DNA of 64,000 bases from Microdochium bolleyi (Eukaryota > Ascomycota > Sordariomycetes > Xylariales > Microdochiaceae): NCBI GenBank assembly GCA_001566295.1, contig KQ964247.1:434001-498000 (forward strand). Direction: 5' to 3'. Within the stretch, counting starts at the first letter, position 1; the number at the start of each line of letters is the position of its first letter. The notes under the pieces are model-generated. The model saw only the letters and a program-made list of their open reading frames with translations, ran no database searches and had not been told where the DNA came from. This document shows, in pieces, positions 11,890 to 24,285 of this stretch. The position numbers and the translations under genes were made by a program.

Positions 11890-12293
11890 ATGGCGTCTGG
11901 CGACTCCTTTACTGAACAGCGGTCCAGTAAACGAGTAGGAACAATGTGTGAGTGAGTGTCCGGCAGACGTGCCGGCGGATCGGCGACATGCTGCTCCAGT
12001 GCTGGCCACGGCCACCTCCACTGCGACTCAGCTTCGGTCAATCTTTTCCCGGATAGAGGCCCTGGACCCATGTTGTGTGAGTAAACACACCGTCACTTAC
12101 AGAATCTGTCAGGTCAGCTTGCCGATCTCACCTTTAGACAGCCCTGTGTGGGAAGCGAGGCGAGTCAACATGTCGGTGTCGTTGTAGTACACGCCAGTCC
12201 TTTACAGAACTGTGTTGTAAGCATGCTCTTGCGCCCAACCTGCCTACACCATTGTTAGCAGTGCGCGGCGTTGGCGACTGTCAGGTTACATGA
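11890..12293 (+). CDS. Candidate small three-exon gene, cysteine-rich product (weak)
   Basis: Speculative model. An ATG follows a CT-rich leader-like stretch. Three exons, 11890-11947, 12032-12076 and 12142-12293, are joined by GT-AG introns of 84 and 65 nt with GTGAGT donors. The second has CTCAC about 15 nt before its ACAG acceptor. The joined frame is open for 84 codons (starting MASGDSFTEQRSSK) and has a cysteine-rich middle (STCRCRCSTRQ, ELCCKH). I see no signal peptide and no known domain. Two in-frame consensus introns argue for a gene; the lack of any recognisable family and the very short product argue against. It could also be the 5' end of a longer or non-coding transcript. Confidence 0.22.
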
Positions 12294-15047
12294 ACGGCTC
12301 GCGGCTCGACGTGGCCGATTCCACACGACACCGCCGCGTCACTGGGCCAAGACAACGCTGGCCCTCACCGTTGGACGGCCATCAACCAGCAACGTGGTGG
12401 ACACAACGTTCCAAGGCTGCGTTCATGTGCTGAGCCGTGTGCCGTGCCACGTGCTTACTTGTGTCGCTGACGTTTCGGCCGTGCTGAAAGGGGCACGAGG
12501 CGGACAACCGTACACAACGCGATGGTGGGCTGCAGCAGACACTTTCACAACCAACGTCAAGCGAGGCACTCAGCCCAACAGCTCGCGCTTCTTCGCGGTG
12601 ACACACTTTCCATGCAGTAACACCATTGCGATCGATTCCCATCGACAGGAAACTATGTAGTCCTGCCACTCGGGGACATTCACCAAGGCGGAGGTGATGC
12701 CGCGTTCCTTGTGGTCGCAATCGCGCAAACGACGTCCCTGGAGAAATCAAGCGCCATGCAGTCAGTCAAATGATGTGTTCCAGCTCCTGCGCATGAGGTA
12801 CTATCGGCGCCATGAGGTATTTGCTGCTCACCACCACGCCGCATTGAGACCATGGGTACTATCGTGGGAGCTGTCGTCGGCTCCAAGGCTGACACAAATC
12901 TGGTTTCCCATGTGTTTCGCCAACTCGGGGACCCACTACCACTAGCCCTCACAGCGACCCGATCCAACCCTGGGGGAGGGTGTTTCGTCCACGCTGCCAT
13001 CGCTGCCCGTGCTCTGTTGCTTTTGAGAACAAAAGGAAAGACGAAACGCACAGGGGAACAATTAGCGGAACAAGGCGACGATTGCGCTCTTCGTCAATGG
13101 GTTATTAGTTTCGGGTCGTTATCGTTTCAGGAAACACTGGGCCTCCACCGTCCGCGCAGACGGCTGTCGTCGTTGCTGGAAACACGACCCCAGGCCTTTG
13201 AGACGGCCAACGTGTGGCCCTGGAATGCATTGAGCTTGTCGCCCTTTAAGGCACCCGGCCATCAGTTCTCGACGTTGGACCTCACCAATGGTCGCCGGTC
13301 CTGTCTTTCACAAGGAGTCCTGATGCCCTGCCCTGGTTCTCCCCTTTGTGACAACTGCCTCCGCATCAACATTCGGCAAGACCAGGTGGTTCTACTGGGT
13401 AGCCATTCCGGCTTCGATTCACCGCCTCTGTCACGCGCATAGACCCTGACTGCAGACGTAAGCCGTTCATGACGGGCCAGCTCACACACAAAGCTCGCAA
13501 TCTTCATTGTCTCCTCGCCAGTCAAGTTCATCGTGGAACCTTGATGACCATCTGGACCATTTGCTTCTTTCGATGGGGAAGTCTCACGCCTTGCGAGAAA
13601 GCGGCTGGACATTGCACTACAGACAACCGTTTCGGCCCGTGCGAGACGGCGTTGAGCGCTTGTATGTGAAGAGCTATCCTGACCTGATGACAGGCCGCTG
13701 CTGGTAGGTAACGTGATATCCTGAAGTCGAGGCTTGTACGTGAGGGACTTTCTGGCCTGATATGGCCGTCATGAAGACGTAACGAGTGCTGCAGAACGCG
13801 CAGCTCCTGCGCAGCTCATCAGCAGCGCAGCCGAAGCCGTAGTCATCCTTACCTGCCGTCTCATGGCCTCTCTGTTAACATGCACAACTCCGGTTTCCAA
13901 TGCTACTTTTCCCATTCATAAAATCCAGCCGTCCTCTGAGAAGACATTAGCTCCGAGTAGTTGTAGTAACAAGCTCTGGGATACGTTTGACAGGAAACGC
14001 AAACAGTCAGTGCCAGACTCGAGGCATACCTAATGCTTGGAAAGCGTTTATCTCCTGGAGCCGTCCGGCGATGGACGAGGGTCGTCTGAATATCTTTAGT
14101 CCCGAAAGGGTTGCTCTTAGTCGCTCCCTGAGGCACATGATCTACTCAATTACTCCAAGCTGATGGTGCAGCTTGGGGATTTTGTCGATCTTATGCTCAC
14201 ATCTGAGTTGGCCGAACTCGACCGCCATCCCGGCCTACTTGATATGGATCCCCCCTATGAGCAACGCTTCCGGCGGCGTCCTGCTTCATAGCCGTTCGAA
14301 CTCTCTCCTGCGGCTGATTCAGTGCCACAGAAGATGCTGGCACGACGGTTTACGAACTTGTGACAGATCCCCTGAACGACTTCATGATTGTGACCAGCCT
14401 CCTTGCTGGCGCAACCCTCGGAAATTCGGGCCCTCCAGAGACCTGCCACGACTTTTCCAGAAATTCGACTTCAGAATCGGGTCCCGACACACAATTCTTG
14501 GCCGCACGTGAAATAACTCGGCAATTGTATCGTATCAAAATTGAGGAGTGTAGAGCGTCTTTCAGAGCAGTTCAGTGAGCACAGTTAATGGTGTCCCCCG
14601 ATTCTTGAGTTTACAACGTCTATGGAACTTTTGCACGGCACTACGGACGAACTAGCTGTCATCAAGCTTGACACAGCTTGCAAAGTAAGGGTCCTCAGGC
14701 CTGAGGGCCAAGATCACGGCATTACAAAGTCTAGTCACTCCCTTTCTTGTTTGTCATGGACTCGGAGATATAGAGCGCACCTCTATCGTGCGTCAAGCGG
14801 ATGTGCAGGTTCGGACAGGCTCATGTGTTTTACCTGTTGAGTGTTGGTCCTTCACCTGTCACATGCTCAAAGCTTTATGGCTCGGGCGAATAATTTTCCG
14901 CCAAAGCGAAGTGTCCTTTTGACAACACTCGTTGCGACCCTGGCGGAATTCACAGCACAACTGATCGTTAGTCGTTGCCCCATTCGCGCTCAATAAGACC
15001 CCGATGTTAGATGCCCCTTTGGCGCACATCACGGAAAGACAACGTCA
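12294..15047. other. Gene-free stretch upstream of the 2EXR protein
   Basis: The longest frame, 12852-13442 plus, has no domain and no coherent flanking exons. No repeats or RNA genes were seen. The last few hundred bases before 15048 are presumably the promoter of the 2EXR-family gene. Confidence 0.45.
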
Positions 15048-15899
15048 ATGTTCCATGTCTTCTCACAGCTCCCCTACGAGCTCCGCATCCGCGTGTGGGA
15101 GTGCACACTTGAGCCGCGGATCGTGCACTTGTGGGTGCGGTCGAGCTGCTTCACGATATCGCACGAGGAGCGGAAGGCGATAGCCTATAAGACCCTCCAC
15201 GACTGGCGCGACTGGATCTCCATCAAGCACGTCAGCTCCAAAAGTCCAGTCCCCTCGATCCTGCATGTGTCTCGCGAGGCACGGTCGGTAGGCAGCAGGC
15301 TGTACCAGAAGACCCACGACAAGATTCACGATCGGCTTCCCGCAGACGCGCAATATTATGCCTACGTGAACTGGGCCATCGATATCATCGCTCTCGACGA
15401 CGGCCCCTTGGCTAGCTTGATCAACTTCAGGCACAAGATCCAGCGCCTGAGGATCCTTAAGGATAGTAGCGACGACCTGTGGGACCGGTATGAGGCACGC
15501 GGCTTGCGGCATTTCACGAGTCTGCAAGAGCTTTTTGTTGTTTGTGAGAATGGTATAATGGGCTGGCATGGTGTCCTCACAGAGTATCCTTCGTGGTGCA
15601 ATGACGAGAATGTGTACCTCATCGAGCCAGACCCAGGATACAGCGAAGACCCGGACGAGATAGACTACTGGGACCGCCCAGTCGTTGGACTCCGCCGGAT
15701 GGTCAAAGCCGTGAATGTTGACGCCTACTACAAGAGAATTCGTCGCATCATGGAGGAGGAAGGGTTGTCTTGGGCGGAAGTAGTGGGCGACGCAGGCAGG
15801 GCCTTTCCATTTACCGGTATCGAGCCCACCCTGGAGATGGTGCTCGCAGAGCCACCTGTGCCCGGGAACAAATGGAAAAACCGCGACGTGGAGGCCTAA
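15048..15899 (+). CDS. 2EXR-domain (F-box-like) protein, function unknown
   Basis: A 283-aa single-exon protein. Residues 1-27 carry the fungal 2EXR signature: a hydrophobic F..F..LP.ELR..VWE helix (FSQLPYELRIRVWE) followed by EPRIVHLW, and a later SILHVSREARSVG segment, the second conserved block of this family. The family is expanded in Pezizomycotina and resembles F-box proteins in its N-terminal helix, but no ubiquitin-ligase role is proven. The middle has LRILKDSSDDLWDRYE and a HFTSLQELFVVCE segment, also typical. The C-terminus is acidic and lacks domains. The start is the first ATG, with the motif starting at once, so a short missing 5' exon cannot be excluded. No neighbour suggests a partner. 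Confidence 0.8.
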   Translation: MFHVFSQLPYELRIRVWECTLEPRIVHLWVRSSCFTISHEERKAIAYKTLHDWRDWISIKHVSSKSPVPSILHVSREARSVGSRLYQKTHDKIHDRLPADAQYYAYVNWAIDIIALDDGPLASLINFRHKIQRLRILKDSSDDLWDRYEARGLRHFTSLQELFVVCENGIMGWHGVLTEYPSWCNDENVYLIEPDPGYSEDPDEIDYWDRPVVGLRRMVKAVNVDAYYKRIRRIMEEEGLSWAEVVGDAGRAFPFTGIEPTLEMVLAEPPVPGNKWKNRDVEA

Positions 15900-17267
15900 T
15901 GTGCTATTGGGCGTCCCTAAAGAAAATGGTGTAATCAAGCTTTGGCCATCACATGCAGCTGGCCCGGCCTTGTGAGATCTCTAATTGAAAATTCCTTCAG
16001 GCATTAGCTAGACCACAATGGTCATAGGCCGTCGAGTAATGTATGTGCCAACGCCCGAGACTGCCCCGTCCTTGCTTCTCTAAGTTGACATGTTATTAGA
16101 GCGTTGCATGTTGCGTGTCACATACCGGACCGTCTCTCCAGGCGCGCACAAGAGATACAAGAGTCAGACGCAAGAAATTGAGATTGCAATGCTAGAATAT
16201 CGAAAACGCTACTACAGAGTTACCACTACTCGGAAACAAGCGGAAAATAACCAGATGTCAAGTGCATGATTGAGGGAACGTGCATATCCGAGATCAGCCA
16301 CACGATCTTGGATCTGGCTGCACAGGCCGATACCCCTGCTTTCTGAGGAAATCCCGCCCTTGCACCCGTTACATCATCATCGTCCGTCGCGGAAGAAGAG
16401 GACCCCGTCTGACGATTGAACATTCAGGGAGAAGCTCCGACATAGAGTATCATCCTCGCAAGTGGAACCCGTCAGCACAGCTTGGACTCCACCGACGACC
16501 CGCTTGGGCCAGCCCGGAGACTATCATGCACAAGTATAATTATTCAGGTCAGAGCATGTTACAGGCCATAGAAATGTGCCGCTCCGCATACTGTGCAATC
16601 AGAGCAGTCTGCCAAATCCTTCCCTACTATTCGACAAGCCTATAGCTTGCAGTGAGACCGGGGCACAGGGCTATAGAGCTGACGTCCGTGCAGAAGATTA
16701 GCATATACGTATTCAAACGTGGTACAAATCAGCCTGAAGCTGTGAACTTATTGGGTCATGGACGACACGAGGGGCACAGGTCAAAGTCGACTAGTGAGTT
16801 CTCCGGACTAACACTCGCCGCAAGGCTTAGACACAAGTGCTAAGTTTAATCTCGCCTGAGCCTGGAGGCGGCTTGTGTCTCTCAACCACTGGCTGCGGCC
16901 TTTCATTGGGATAATGACTCGAAACGCCTAAGCATTTCGTCATGGTCCAATGGTGGACTTACCCTCGAAGGCGGTGTCGATCGACGATATACGATACGCT
17001 TGCCTAGGATAGTGAACGAATTGGTGGCGTCTGGAGTATACAGCTTGAGCTTGGAAATCTGTGACGTCGGTTACCATGGTATCAGCCGAAGGTTGCATAG
17101 ATAGATCAACGACCCAGACGAATGGGTCCAAGCATCTTACGAAACCTCATTCAGCATGAACCCCCCACACATTGGTATTTGGATAACCTCACAACTGCTC
17201 AAACATCGGCGATATTCCGAACGTCAGGCCACAAATCACCATCACCAAAGCACCACACAACACCACA
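15900..17267. other. Gene-free stretch, AT-richer than its surroundings
   Basis: No credible coding exon. A tRNA-like A-box (16935-16955) lacks a matching B-box and acceptor arm. The stretch leads into the GPI-protein relic. Confidence 0.4.
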
Positions 17268-17607
17268 TTGCAACTCAAACCCCACTCCAGCACGCCTTGG
17301 GGCCGCTCCTCCTCACGAGCGGTCTCGCGGCCAAGCTCGTCTCCGCAAGCCTACAGCCACATCCCACCGCAATCGAGAGGGCCGCCGCCATTGTCCCCAA
17401 CGCGCCACCTGTCTTCACCGAGCCGCCTCCTGCTACCACGGTCATCTCAACGCTAGAGTGGCATCGAAGAAAAGTAGGAACAGTCCCAAGACCGAGTACA
17501 TTAACGCCTTGTATACATCGACCAGCTGGGTGGCCGCGGCCACCACGCAGCCGGGGCACATGGCTGTGGCTGGCTTGGCAGTCGTCGTCGTGGGCATGAT
17601 GTTATAA
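17268..17607 (+). pseudogene. Relic of a small GPI-anchored protein gene
   Basis: The 3' end encodes TSTSWVAAATTQPGH followed by MAVAGLAVVVVGMML and a stop, a good GPI-attachment tail like that of the gene at 9140-9475. The 5' end (CACATTGCAACTC) resembles the start region of that gene (CACAATGCAATTG) but has TTG in place of ATG. A signal-peptide-like stretch (PLLLTSGLAAKLVSAS) and a Pro/Thr-rich stretch (PPVFTEPPPATTVI) lie in a different frame from the tail. No intron I tried restores one frame from an ATG. The simplest reading is a paralogue that lost its start codon and took at least one frameshift. An intact gene with an upstream start exon and unusual introns is the alternative. Confidence 0.35.
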
Positions 17608-20248
17608 CTGGGCGATGACGAGCACAGATTATCTTCATTCTGCATGAGACTGGAGGTAATTAGTATGCAGGTTCGTGAAATGTGGTAGAGTTCCACTATC
17701 ACAGCGATATCTCATGATGTATTCCTAGCTGGCCTCGGTTGATTCTAATTATTAATGAGGCTCAAGATGTTCGAATCAGTATATTATACGGGACATTGCT
17801 TTTTCACTGAGCATACGATAGATTATGCATTTCGAGTGTGTGAGACTTGCATAGTCCAGACAGACCCAGTAGGCACTTCCAAAACCGATCTTCAATTCGG
17901 TGAATACTTCTCAACATGCACGATTTCTTTCAAATCCATGCACATACAGCCAAATGGAGGCTTTTCGGCGCGTTGAATGATCATTGGATCTCCACCAAAA
18001 GACACCAAAATTCCCTTCACTGTGATATCACTTCGCAGGCGGCCAATACTATTTACTATATAGGGGCTCATCTGACCAAGAACAGCTCATTTGCACTTGA
18101 GCATGTCCGAGAGATTATGTCAAGTCATTCCTATTATCTATTCGCTGTTATGGGCGCCAGCCAATCATAGTTGTGGACTTTTGCGGACCCCGAGATCTAC
18201 CAGTGCCCGACTGACCAATTATAGTCAACTAATTCATGACCATCCACAACAGCAGATACTTCTGCGAAGCTGATCGGCAATTGCAGGACGCCGAAGACTA
18301 AGAGGGTTATTTCTGCATAGGTAGCGATCCACGGCATTCTATTCAATTAACTCTCTTCAGCCTTCAGAAAATAGGAAAATAGCTCTTGGAAGTGGTGAGC
18401 AGGAAGATCCAGCACTCCGCCCTGTCATATCTCGCGATTTCGCGATCAGATGTTGCCCGACAATGGAGCTGTGCCACGACTTTGTATAGGTACCCAAAAT
18501 ACTCCTATATTCTTTATTCCTGATGCCGGAGGCTAACCCACATGCCCAGAGAAGAGCCGCTCACACAATGGAAGATTTAGCTGATGAGACACACTGCACC
18601 CACCAGGCACCGCCGCAGTGAGTATCGGCGCACGAACTCCAACCACCGTTTCATTGACCAATGTCTAATTGTCGAATGTTCCATCGCCGAATTCTTTAGC
18701 TCTTCAGAGACTTCTCTTTGTCAGCATCCTAGCCCTAAACAAGCAGAGCACTTAGATTTGCAGAACAAGCCCTTAAGGCTATAAGGAGAAACAAGCTCCT
18801 CCAACCACTTAGCCTGGAGAACGAAATGCAGTACAATATGCTCTCTCCGAATCCGAAAACAGCTCGACCACAGTGATACTTGATCCAGATAGCAGAAAAT
18901 TACAAAGGGTCCTTTTATAGTTGTCATTTCTGCCAGGTCCAGTCTCCCGACCTGGCCGAGGCAGAACTCGCGTCAAACGCCAGCCCGAGAGCACAGTCTG
19001 GCTCAAACAGTCAGACAAAGAGCAGACATCAGTCAACTACCAGCGCAGGTCTTTCCTCTCCTCTCATGAAGCAGTTTCCGGGAGGCTCGAGCAGTAAATG
19101 CCCCAACTTTCATGCTCGTCCGCCTCCGCGCCAGGCTTCCACATCATCTCTAGAGCTATATCGAGCATGCTCAGCTGGACGGACGAGACAGAGTACAATG
19201 TCCTAGCCTGTGGTGCAGATGCCACATATTCTCATGGGGCACCTCGATAGGGCCTGGATATACCGCGTGCTCTAAGATCTCTGTTTCTCAGTCACTGTGC
19301 TGATGCTAGGATATCTACGGACTACAAGAACATGTCGTGATGAGGGAAGTCTGCATCTGCCGCGATGAGCAGGTCGTGGTAAACACGCAGGGACCCCAGC
19401 CGTCGGACTTTGCCGGTGCCAAGATGGTCGCTAGAGAACTGAACGAATATGCCAATGCTGAGTTGTTGCACCGACCTCCAAGACAAAATACACGGGGGGT
19501 TCGAATGCCACGGTTGCAACTAGGGGCAACTTCAATCCACTGCGGTTCACACCGTTCACTTACAACCGAGTAGACCGGGGTGCTGCTATTTTGAATCTTT
19601 TTTTCTTTCATATTGTCTATTTATTCTTTATTTTATAAACGCCGCCTTTGCTTTTGGTCCAAAGGGTATGTGCTCCATGCAAGCTGTCACCGAAAAGACA
19701 TGTTCCGTCTGCCGCTCAATGCTACCACATGACATAAACAAATTGATCCTGGTACTGACGGGCTCGTGCCGTACGATAAAGAAAACTGCGTCCCATGCCA
19801 TGGAAATGGGTTGTTTCGACCAAGCCGAGGATGTGATGACCCGTCCGCTTGTAATAATGCTGAAAAATGCCGCTCATGATGATGCCAAATCGTTCTGATG
19901 TGCCGCCTGTTTGCGATAGAAACCCGTCGGCTTCGATCGTGGGCGATGCCATGTTACATTTTGCGTATTGTGTATGTCAAGGACAATGGGGAGTTTGAGA
20001 TCTTGTCGGTGTGGAGCGCGATCGCTTGAAGCCCAGCATCCCGCTTGACCTTCGGACATCCACTAATCCTTGTCACCGGATTACGCCGCCAATGCTCAAC
20101 CTGCTGTCCCGCAACTGACGGAAGTTCTTCAAGAGCCGCAGATGTGCCTGTGTCTGGCAATGGGCATATCCAAAAAGGAAAGTGGGGATGCCGGAGCAGG
20201 AGCCGAATCCGCAAGCGCGTGGCTTCTGCCCGTGCTGGACAGTGTTCT
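17608..20248. other. AT-rich gene-free stretch
   Basis: Noticeably lower in G+C than the flanks; for example 17761-17820 has 22 G/C in 60 bases. Only short frames without domains. A GGTTCGAAT sequence at 19498-19506 looks like a tRNA B-box, but no cloverleaf forms around it. It may be old, diverged repeat DNA, but no transposon protein is recognisable. The 3' UTR of the nucleotidyltransferase gene must lie at its right end. Confidence 0.4.
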
Positions 20249-23200
20249 TCAGCCACCTTTGCGCTCAGATTCATCCTTTGGAAGTTCTTCTCTTTGTGAG
20301 TGAGGCTCGGCTCTGCCTTTCCCATCGGCAGCCTTCTTCTTGCCTTTGGAGATCTTCTGCCAGCCGCTCCCGTTGCTGTCATTTTCGCTCTTGGCCCCAC
20401 GTGCGTGTCCGTTTTCGCGTGCCAAACCGTTGACACGCGGGTGTGCGGCTTGAGGAACATCAGAACGCTCGACCGTAGCCTTCTGCTTCCCCTTGCTCGG
20501 ATCAGGCTTGCTGTCAGATCGACCAGGCCCTGCACCTGGTGGCCGTGCCATCGCCTGAGCTGACGAGACCTCGGCCATACGAGCAAGAGTCGGCGACGGA
20601 CTGTTCATCTCATAGACTGGCGACAGGTGTTGCAACTCTCCTGCTTGCGGGTTGTCCCGAGTCGCAAGATCCAAGTGAGCAATAAGGGGATTCGGTGGTC
20701 CACGCGGGGGGAACTGCGGCCATGGCGTGAAGTTGTTATTCACCATTCCAGGGTGTGCATTGCCATAAGTGCCTTGAATCCATTGCACTGTGTTGGTGTT
20801 GTTGATATTGGCCACGGCGTCATATGGCGAATACGTTGACTGGTTCGGGTTGTATGACATTGTGGGAGTCGTTCCATTGACAACGATTGGACGGTCTGGA
20901 GTGGGACTGTACCCTGACATGGATGATTGACTAGAAGGAGTGTGCACGATAGACCCTGATGTATCGGACCGTTGCACAATATGTAATGGGTTGTCGTAAG
21001 TAGCTGCAGACTCCGTTGGGCTGATGGTTCCAGCCGAGGGCCCTCGAGCAACGACGTTCGACGATGGCATGGAGAGGGACCCGTTTACGACCAGGGGAGC
21101 TGGGTCTCGTTTAGCAGGGCTCTGGCTCTGGCCGGGGTTCTGTCCGGATAAGGCTGCGGCACTCTGGACTGGGCCACGAGAAACAGACTGGCTTCGGCTC
21201 GGGTCTAAAGGCGAAGGTGACCGAGACGATCTGTTTATCCTATCCAGAACAACTTGGGGAAATTGGTCTGCGGACGGACGCCTTCTTCCAACAGGCGATC
21301 CCCTTGACGCCTCGTCACCGAGTCCAGCGAATGTTCGCGATGTACCCGCAAGCAAAGGCCCTGGCTCTAATGATCCTTTTTGATTGGCATTTCCGGTTCG
21401 TTCCTCTGGCGAAGGTGAGGATGGACTGACAAAAGATGCAGCATCCTGGCTTTCGTCCGAGTGGAGCGTAGGGATTGACAGGCCATTCAGCAGATTCGAG
21501 GAATTGTTGGACATGCCAGGGGAGCCGTGGAGCGGAACTTGTAAGCTTTGAGCTGCACTGATGCCATTGACTGGGCGGGACGCTGGCTGCGATTGAGACC
21601 GCAGCGTGCTTCCACCTGGGCTGGTTGCCGCATCATTCGCTGCCGATGATCGGTGTGAAGCGCGTCTCAGATCAGAACTCTGGATTGGTGTTGGAGATGG
21701 CGGGTACGCGTAGCCATGCTGCGCATAAAATGCTTGCGCTGCTTGGAAATGGAGCGGATAGTAGTACATGTCTGGTCGCATGTCAGTTCGAATCGGCGCT
21801 GTCATTGGCGTGTCGAAAGAATTAGTTCTCGAGCGGCCAGATGATGCTTGACCGGTCGAAGAGCTTTGCATCCTTTGCGCATGAGCCATAGCCTGCTGCT
21901 GGGCGAATGCTTGTGACTGGGTGTATTGCAAGAACCGAAGGTTGTTCTCCTGGAGCTGCAATTGCGACAGCGTGTGGGCTAGAACCTCCGGCGAAGGTTG
22001 CATGTACATGGATGGATCGGGCATACCCATAGGCATTGGATACCCAGCTGCGAGAAACATGGCATTTGTGTTGCCATCATACGCCACACCAGAGGATGCC
22101 CTGCGGTTCGCGTTGTTGTTGCTACTGTTGTTGCTGCCGTTGTGGGCACCGCCGCCATTGCGATACTGTGGTTGCTGTCGCCCGTTCGTGCGGCTTCCAC
22201 CGCGGCCTTGACGGTTTGTCTGCTGCTGCGAAGCACTCCTCAGCAAAACAGGTCGAGATGTCGAGACCGGCTTCTGGAAGATCTTCTCTTCCTCCTTCGG
22301 GTATTCGAATTGCTCACAGCATTCTTCCAGCTTCCCCTGTGCAACGAGGTCAAACGCCCGACGCAGCTCAAGATGCAAGCCTCGGAACGCTGTGTCGTCA
22401 ACTGTGTTGCCAAGATTCCGCTCGTTATTGAACGGCTCCTCCACACAAAGTCTGTTGTTCAGCATACCGAGATGCCAGTTCTTCTCGCGCTTCGAGACTG
22501 TCTTGCCGAGTCGTATTGACAACACGTTGTTCGCGTAATCAAATTCATGTGCGTAGAAGCGAAAGAACTGGAAAAGCAGATCCCCAAGGGTGGACTTGTT
22601 CTTGTCGCCAAAGCCTCGCAACTGATTGAGGTCGTCCGCAAACGCAGCCATCTCGCCGTCCTTCTTGGGGAGCATCTGATGCTGGCGTTGATGTAGTGCA
22701 GGCACCACAGGCGGCTGTCGTAGTTGGAGAAATGCTATTATCATGCATATCCACGTATATGAACTCAGTGTACCACCGAAGGCTATGCTTGTTAGACCAT
22801 GACGCGAAGTGGAAAGGGGACTATCAAGAACTTACCAGCATCGTTGATAATCCTCCGCCGAGTCCAGTGTTTGACGATCATCGCCAGGGGTCGTATCCGA
22901 TCGTCGATCTCCACGTAGGTCCTGATCATGCGCGTGTTTTCCAAAGCAAGGGTGTTGTTGACATTCATGTCGCAGGCTAACTGCAACTCCGGATCCCATA
23001 TCTTGACAATCGGTACCTTGGCAGAGTTGACGCAGACCACTTTCTCCATGCCATCTGTGGGATAGTCAGCGAATATGCCCCCACGGGGAGAGATCGGATC
23101 CCGGGATGGTCCTTACTTTTGGCCAAGAGATCTGCGATTTTGCAGACAGACTCGAGCTCCTTCCAGCGTGTGACTATGCATATATCGACTTTCGCGGACC

Positions 23201-24285
23201 ATAGTTAGTTATTGCTTCAGCTTGTCGCGGGGTGGCAAAGTGTCCCTACCGTCTGAATCGTCAGAACAAAGCAAATTCCCAGATGAGCCAAAGAGGTGAA
23301 CTCGGATGTCGTGGCCGGGCCAGGTATCGTTGAACAACTTCTCAAGTTTGCCAATCAGCTTGTGTCGTTTCTGCTCCACAGCAGGGGTTGGTTGCAGTTG
23401 ATTGTACAGATCCCGCATGTCGGTTGAAAGCTTCTCCTGCTCGTCGTGCGTCAACTTGGCCTTGACATTCTTGAGATCGACCTTCTCGAGGGGCGCATCG
23501 CCGATGTTGTACGGTATCCTCCGCCGCGAAAACTTGAGGCCTGTCTCATATTTGCAAGGAACTGGCCGAGGCGGCGGCAGTGGGCGCAGAGAGGGCACGG
23601 TGCCATTGGCCTCGGAATACACAGAACGGGGCGAGTGGTTGTGGTTCGCACTGGGCGACTGCTCGCGGGACTCGAACGAAAAGTTGCGCGCACGCTGTCG
23701 GGGCGTCGATGGGACAGAGCTCGAATGTGGCGCGATCGCCGAGGGAGATATCGACTGCTTGAAAGGTCGAGGTGGTAAGGGTTGGGCCAACTCGGTCTTC
23801 TTCGGGGGTACCATCTTCGGTGTCGTTTGGGTGTTATCCTTGTTCGCTACAAGAGCACGCTCGCCTTTGCCTGGGGTAGCAGGAGTGCCCCTATTCCCAT
23901 GGCAGCTCTGAGAACCCTGCCTTGTGCGTTGCTCTTGCTTGGATGCTTTGGAGGAAGACCGGGACCGTGTCCCTGCGTGAGCGGTCTGCGCCGACAGGAG
24001 TGGCGGCAGTGGTGGCGTCTGCAGGCCGCCGCCTCGACCGGGCGCAATGAGCTTGTTGTATTGAAGTAACTGTGCCTGGAAAAGAGATGACTGCTGAGGA
24101 AGGAGCACCGGCCACAGTCCCACGTGAGAGTAATACTGGGCGCCTGGCGCGGGGTCGAGACTCGGGCTCGAAACGGAATGCGTTGTCGAGCTCAGTTTGG
24201 GCACTGCGGGACTGGAGGTTGACCGCGTGAAGCTGGGAGGAGGATAAGTATGTTTCGACTCAACCGTCACAGGTCGACTGTCCAT
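20249..24285 (-). CDS. Cid1/Trf4-type terminal RNA nucleotidyltransferase
   Basis: Non-canonical poly(A)/poly(U)-polymerase family enzyme that adds untemplated nucleotides to RNA 3' ends; fungal relatives (Cid1, CutA/CutB) mark mRNAs for decay. Four exons: 23250-24285, 23117-23188, 22836-23054, 20249-22782. The introns are 61, 62 and 53 nt, GT-AG, all in frame, giving 1286 aa. The catalytic core has HLFGSSGN (about 330-337) and the metal-binding D345-x-D347 in SDDSDVDICIVTRW, with the exon junction inside this motif. Next come the central domain (VPIVKIWDPELQLACDMNVNN, split here as VPIVKIWD and LACDMNVNN) and the PAP-associated region (SSYTWICMIIAFLQ, LGDLLFQFFRFYAHEFDY, LCVEEPFNNERNLG). A Pro/Ser-rich N-terminus of about 250 residues and a Gln/Asn/Ser-rich C-tail of about 650 residues look disordered. 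The frame is open 225 nt further upstream without an ATG. Which nucleotide is added cannot be told. Confidence 0.9.

Noticed and set aside
12852..13442. 196-codon plus-strand frame
   Set aside because: No domain and no consistent flanking exons.
16935..16990. tRNA-like A-box (TGGTCCAATGG)
   Set aside because: No B-box or acceptor arm at a suitable distance.
19495..19520. B-box-like GGTTCGAATGCC
   Set aside because: The T-stem does not pair and no A-box or acceptor arm can be placed.
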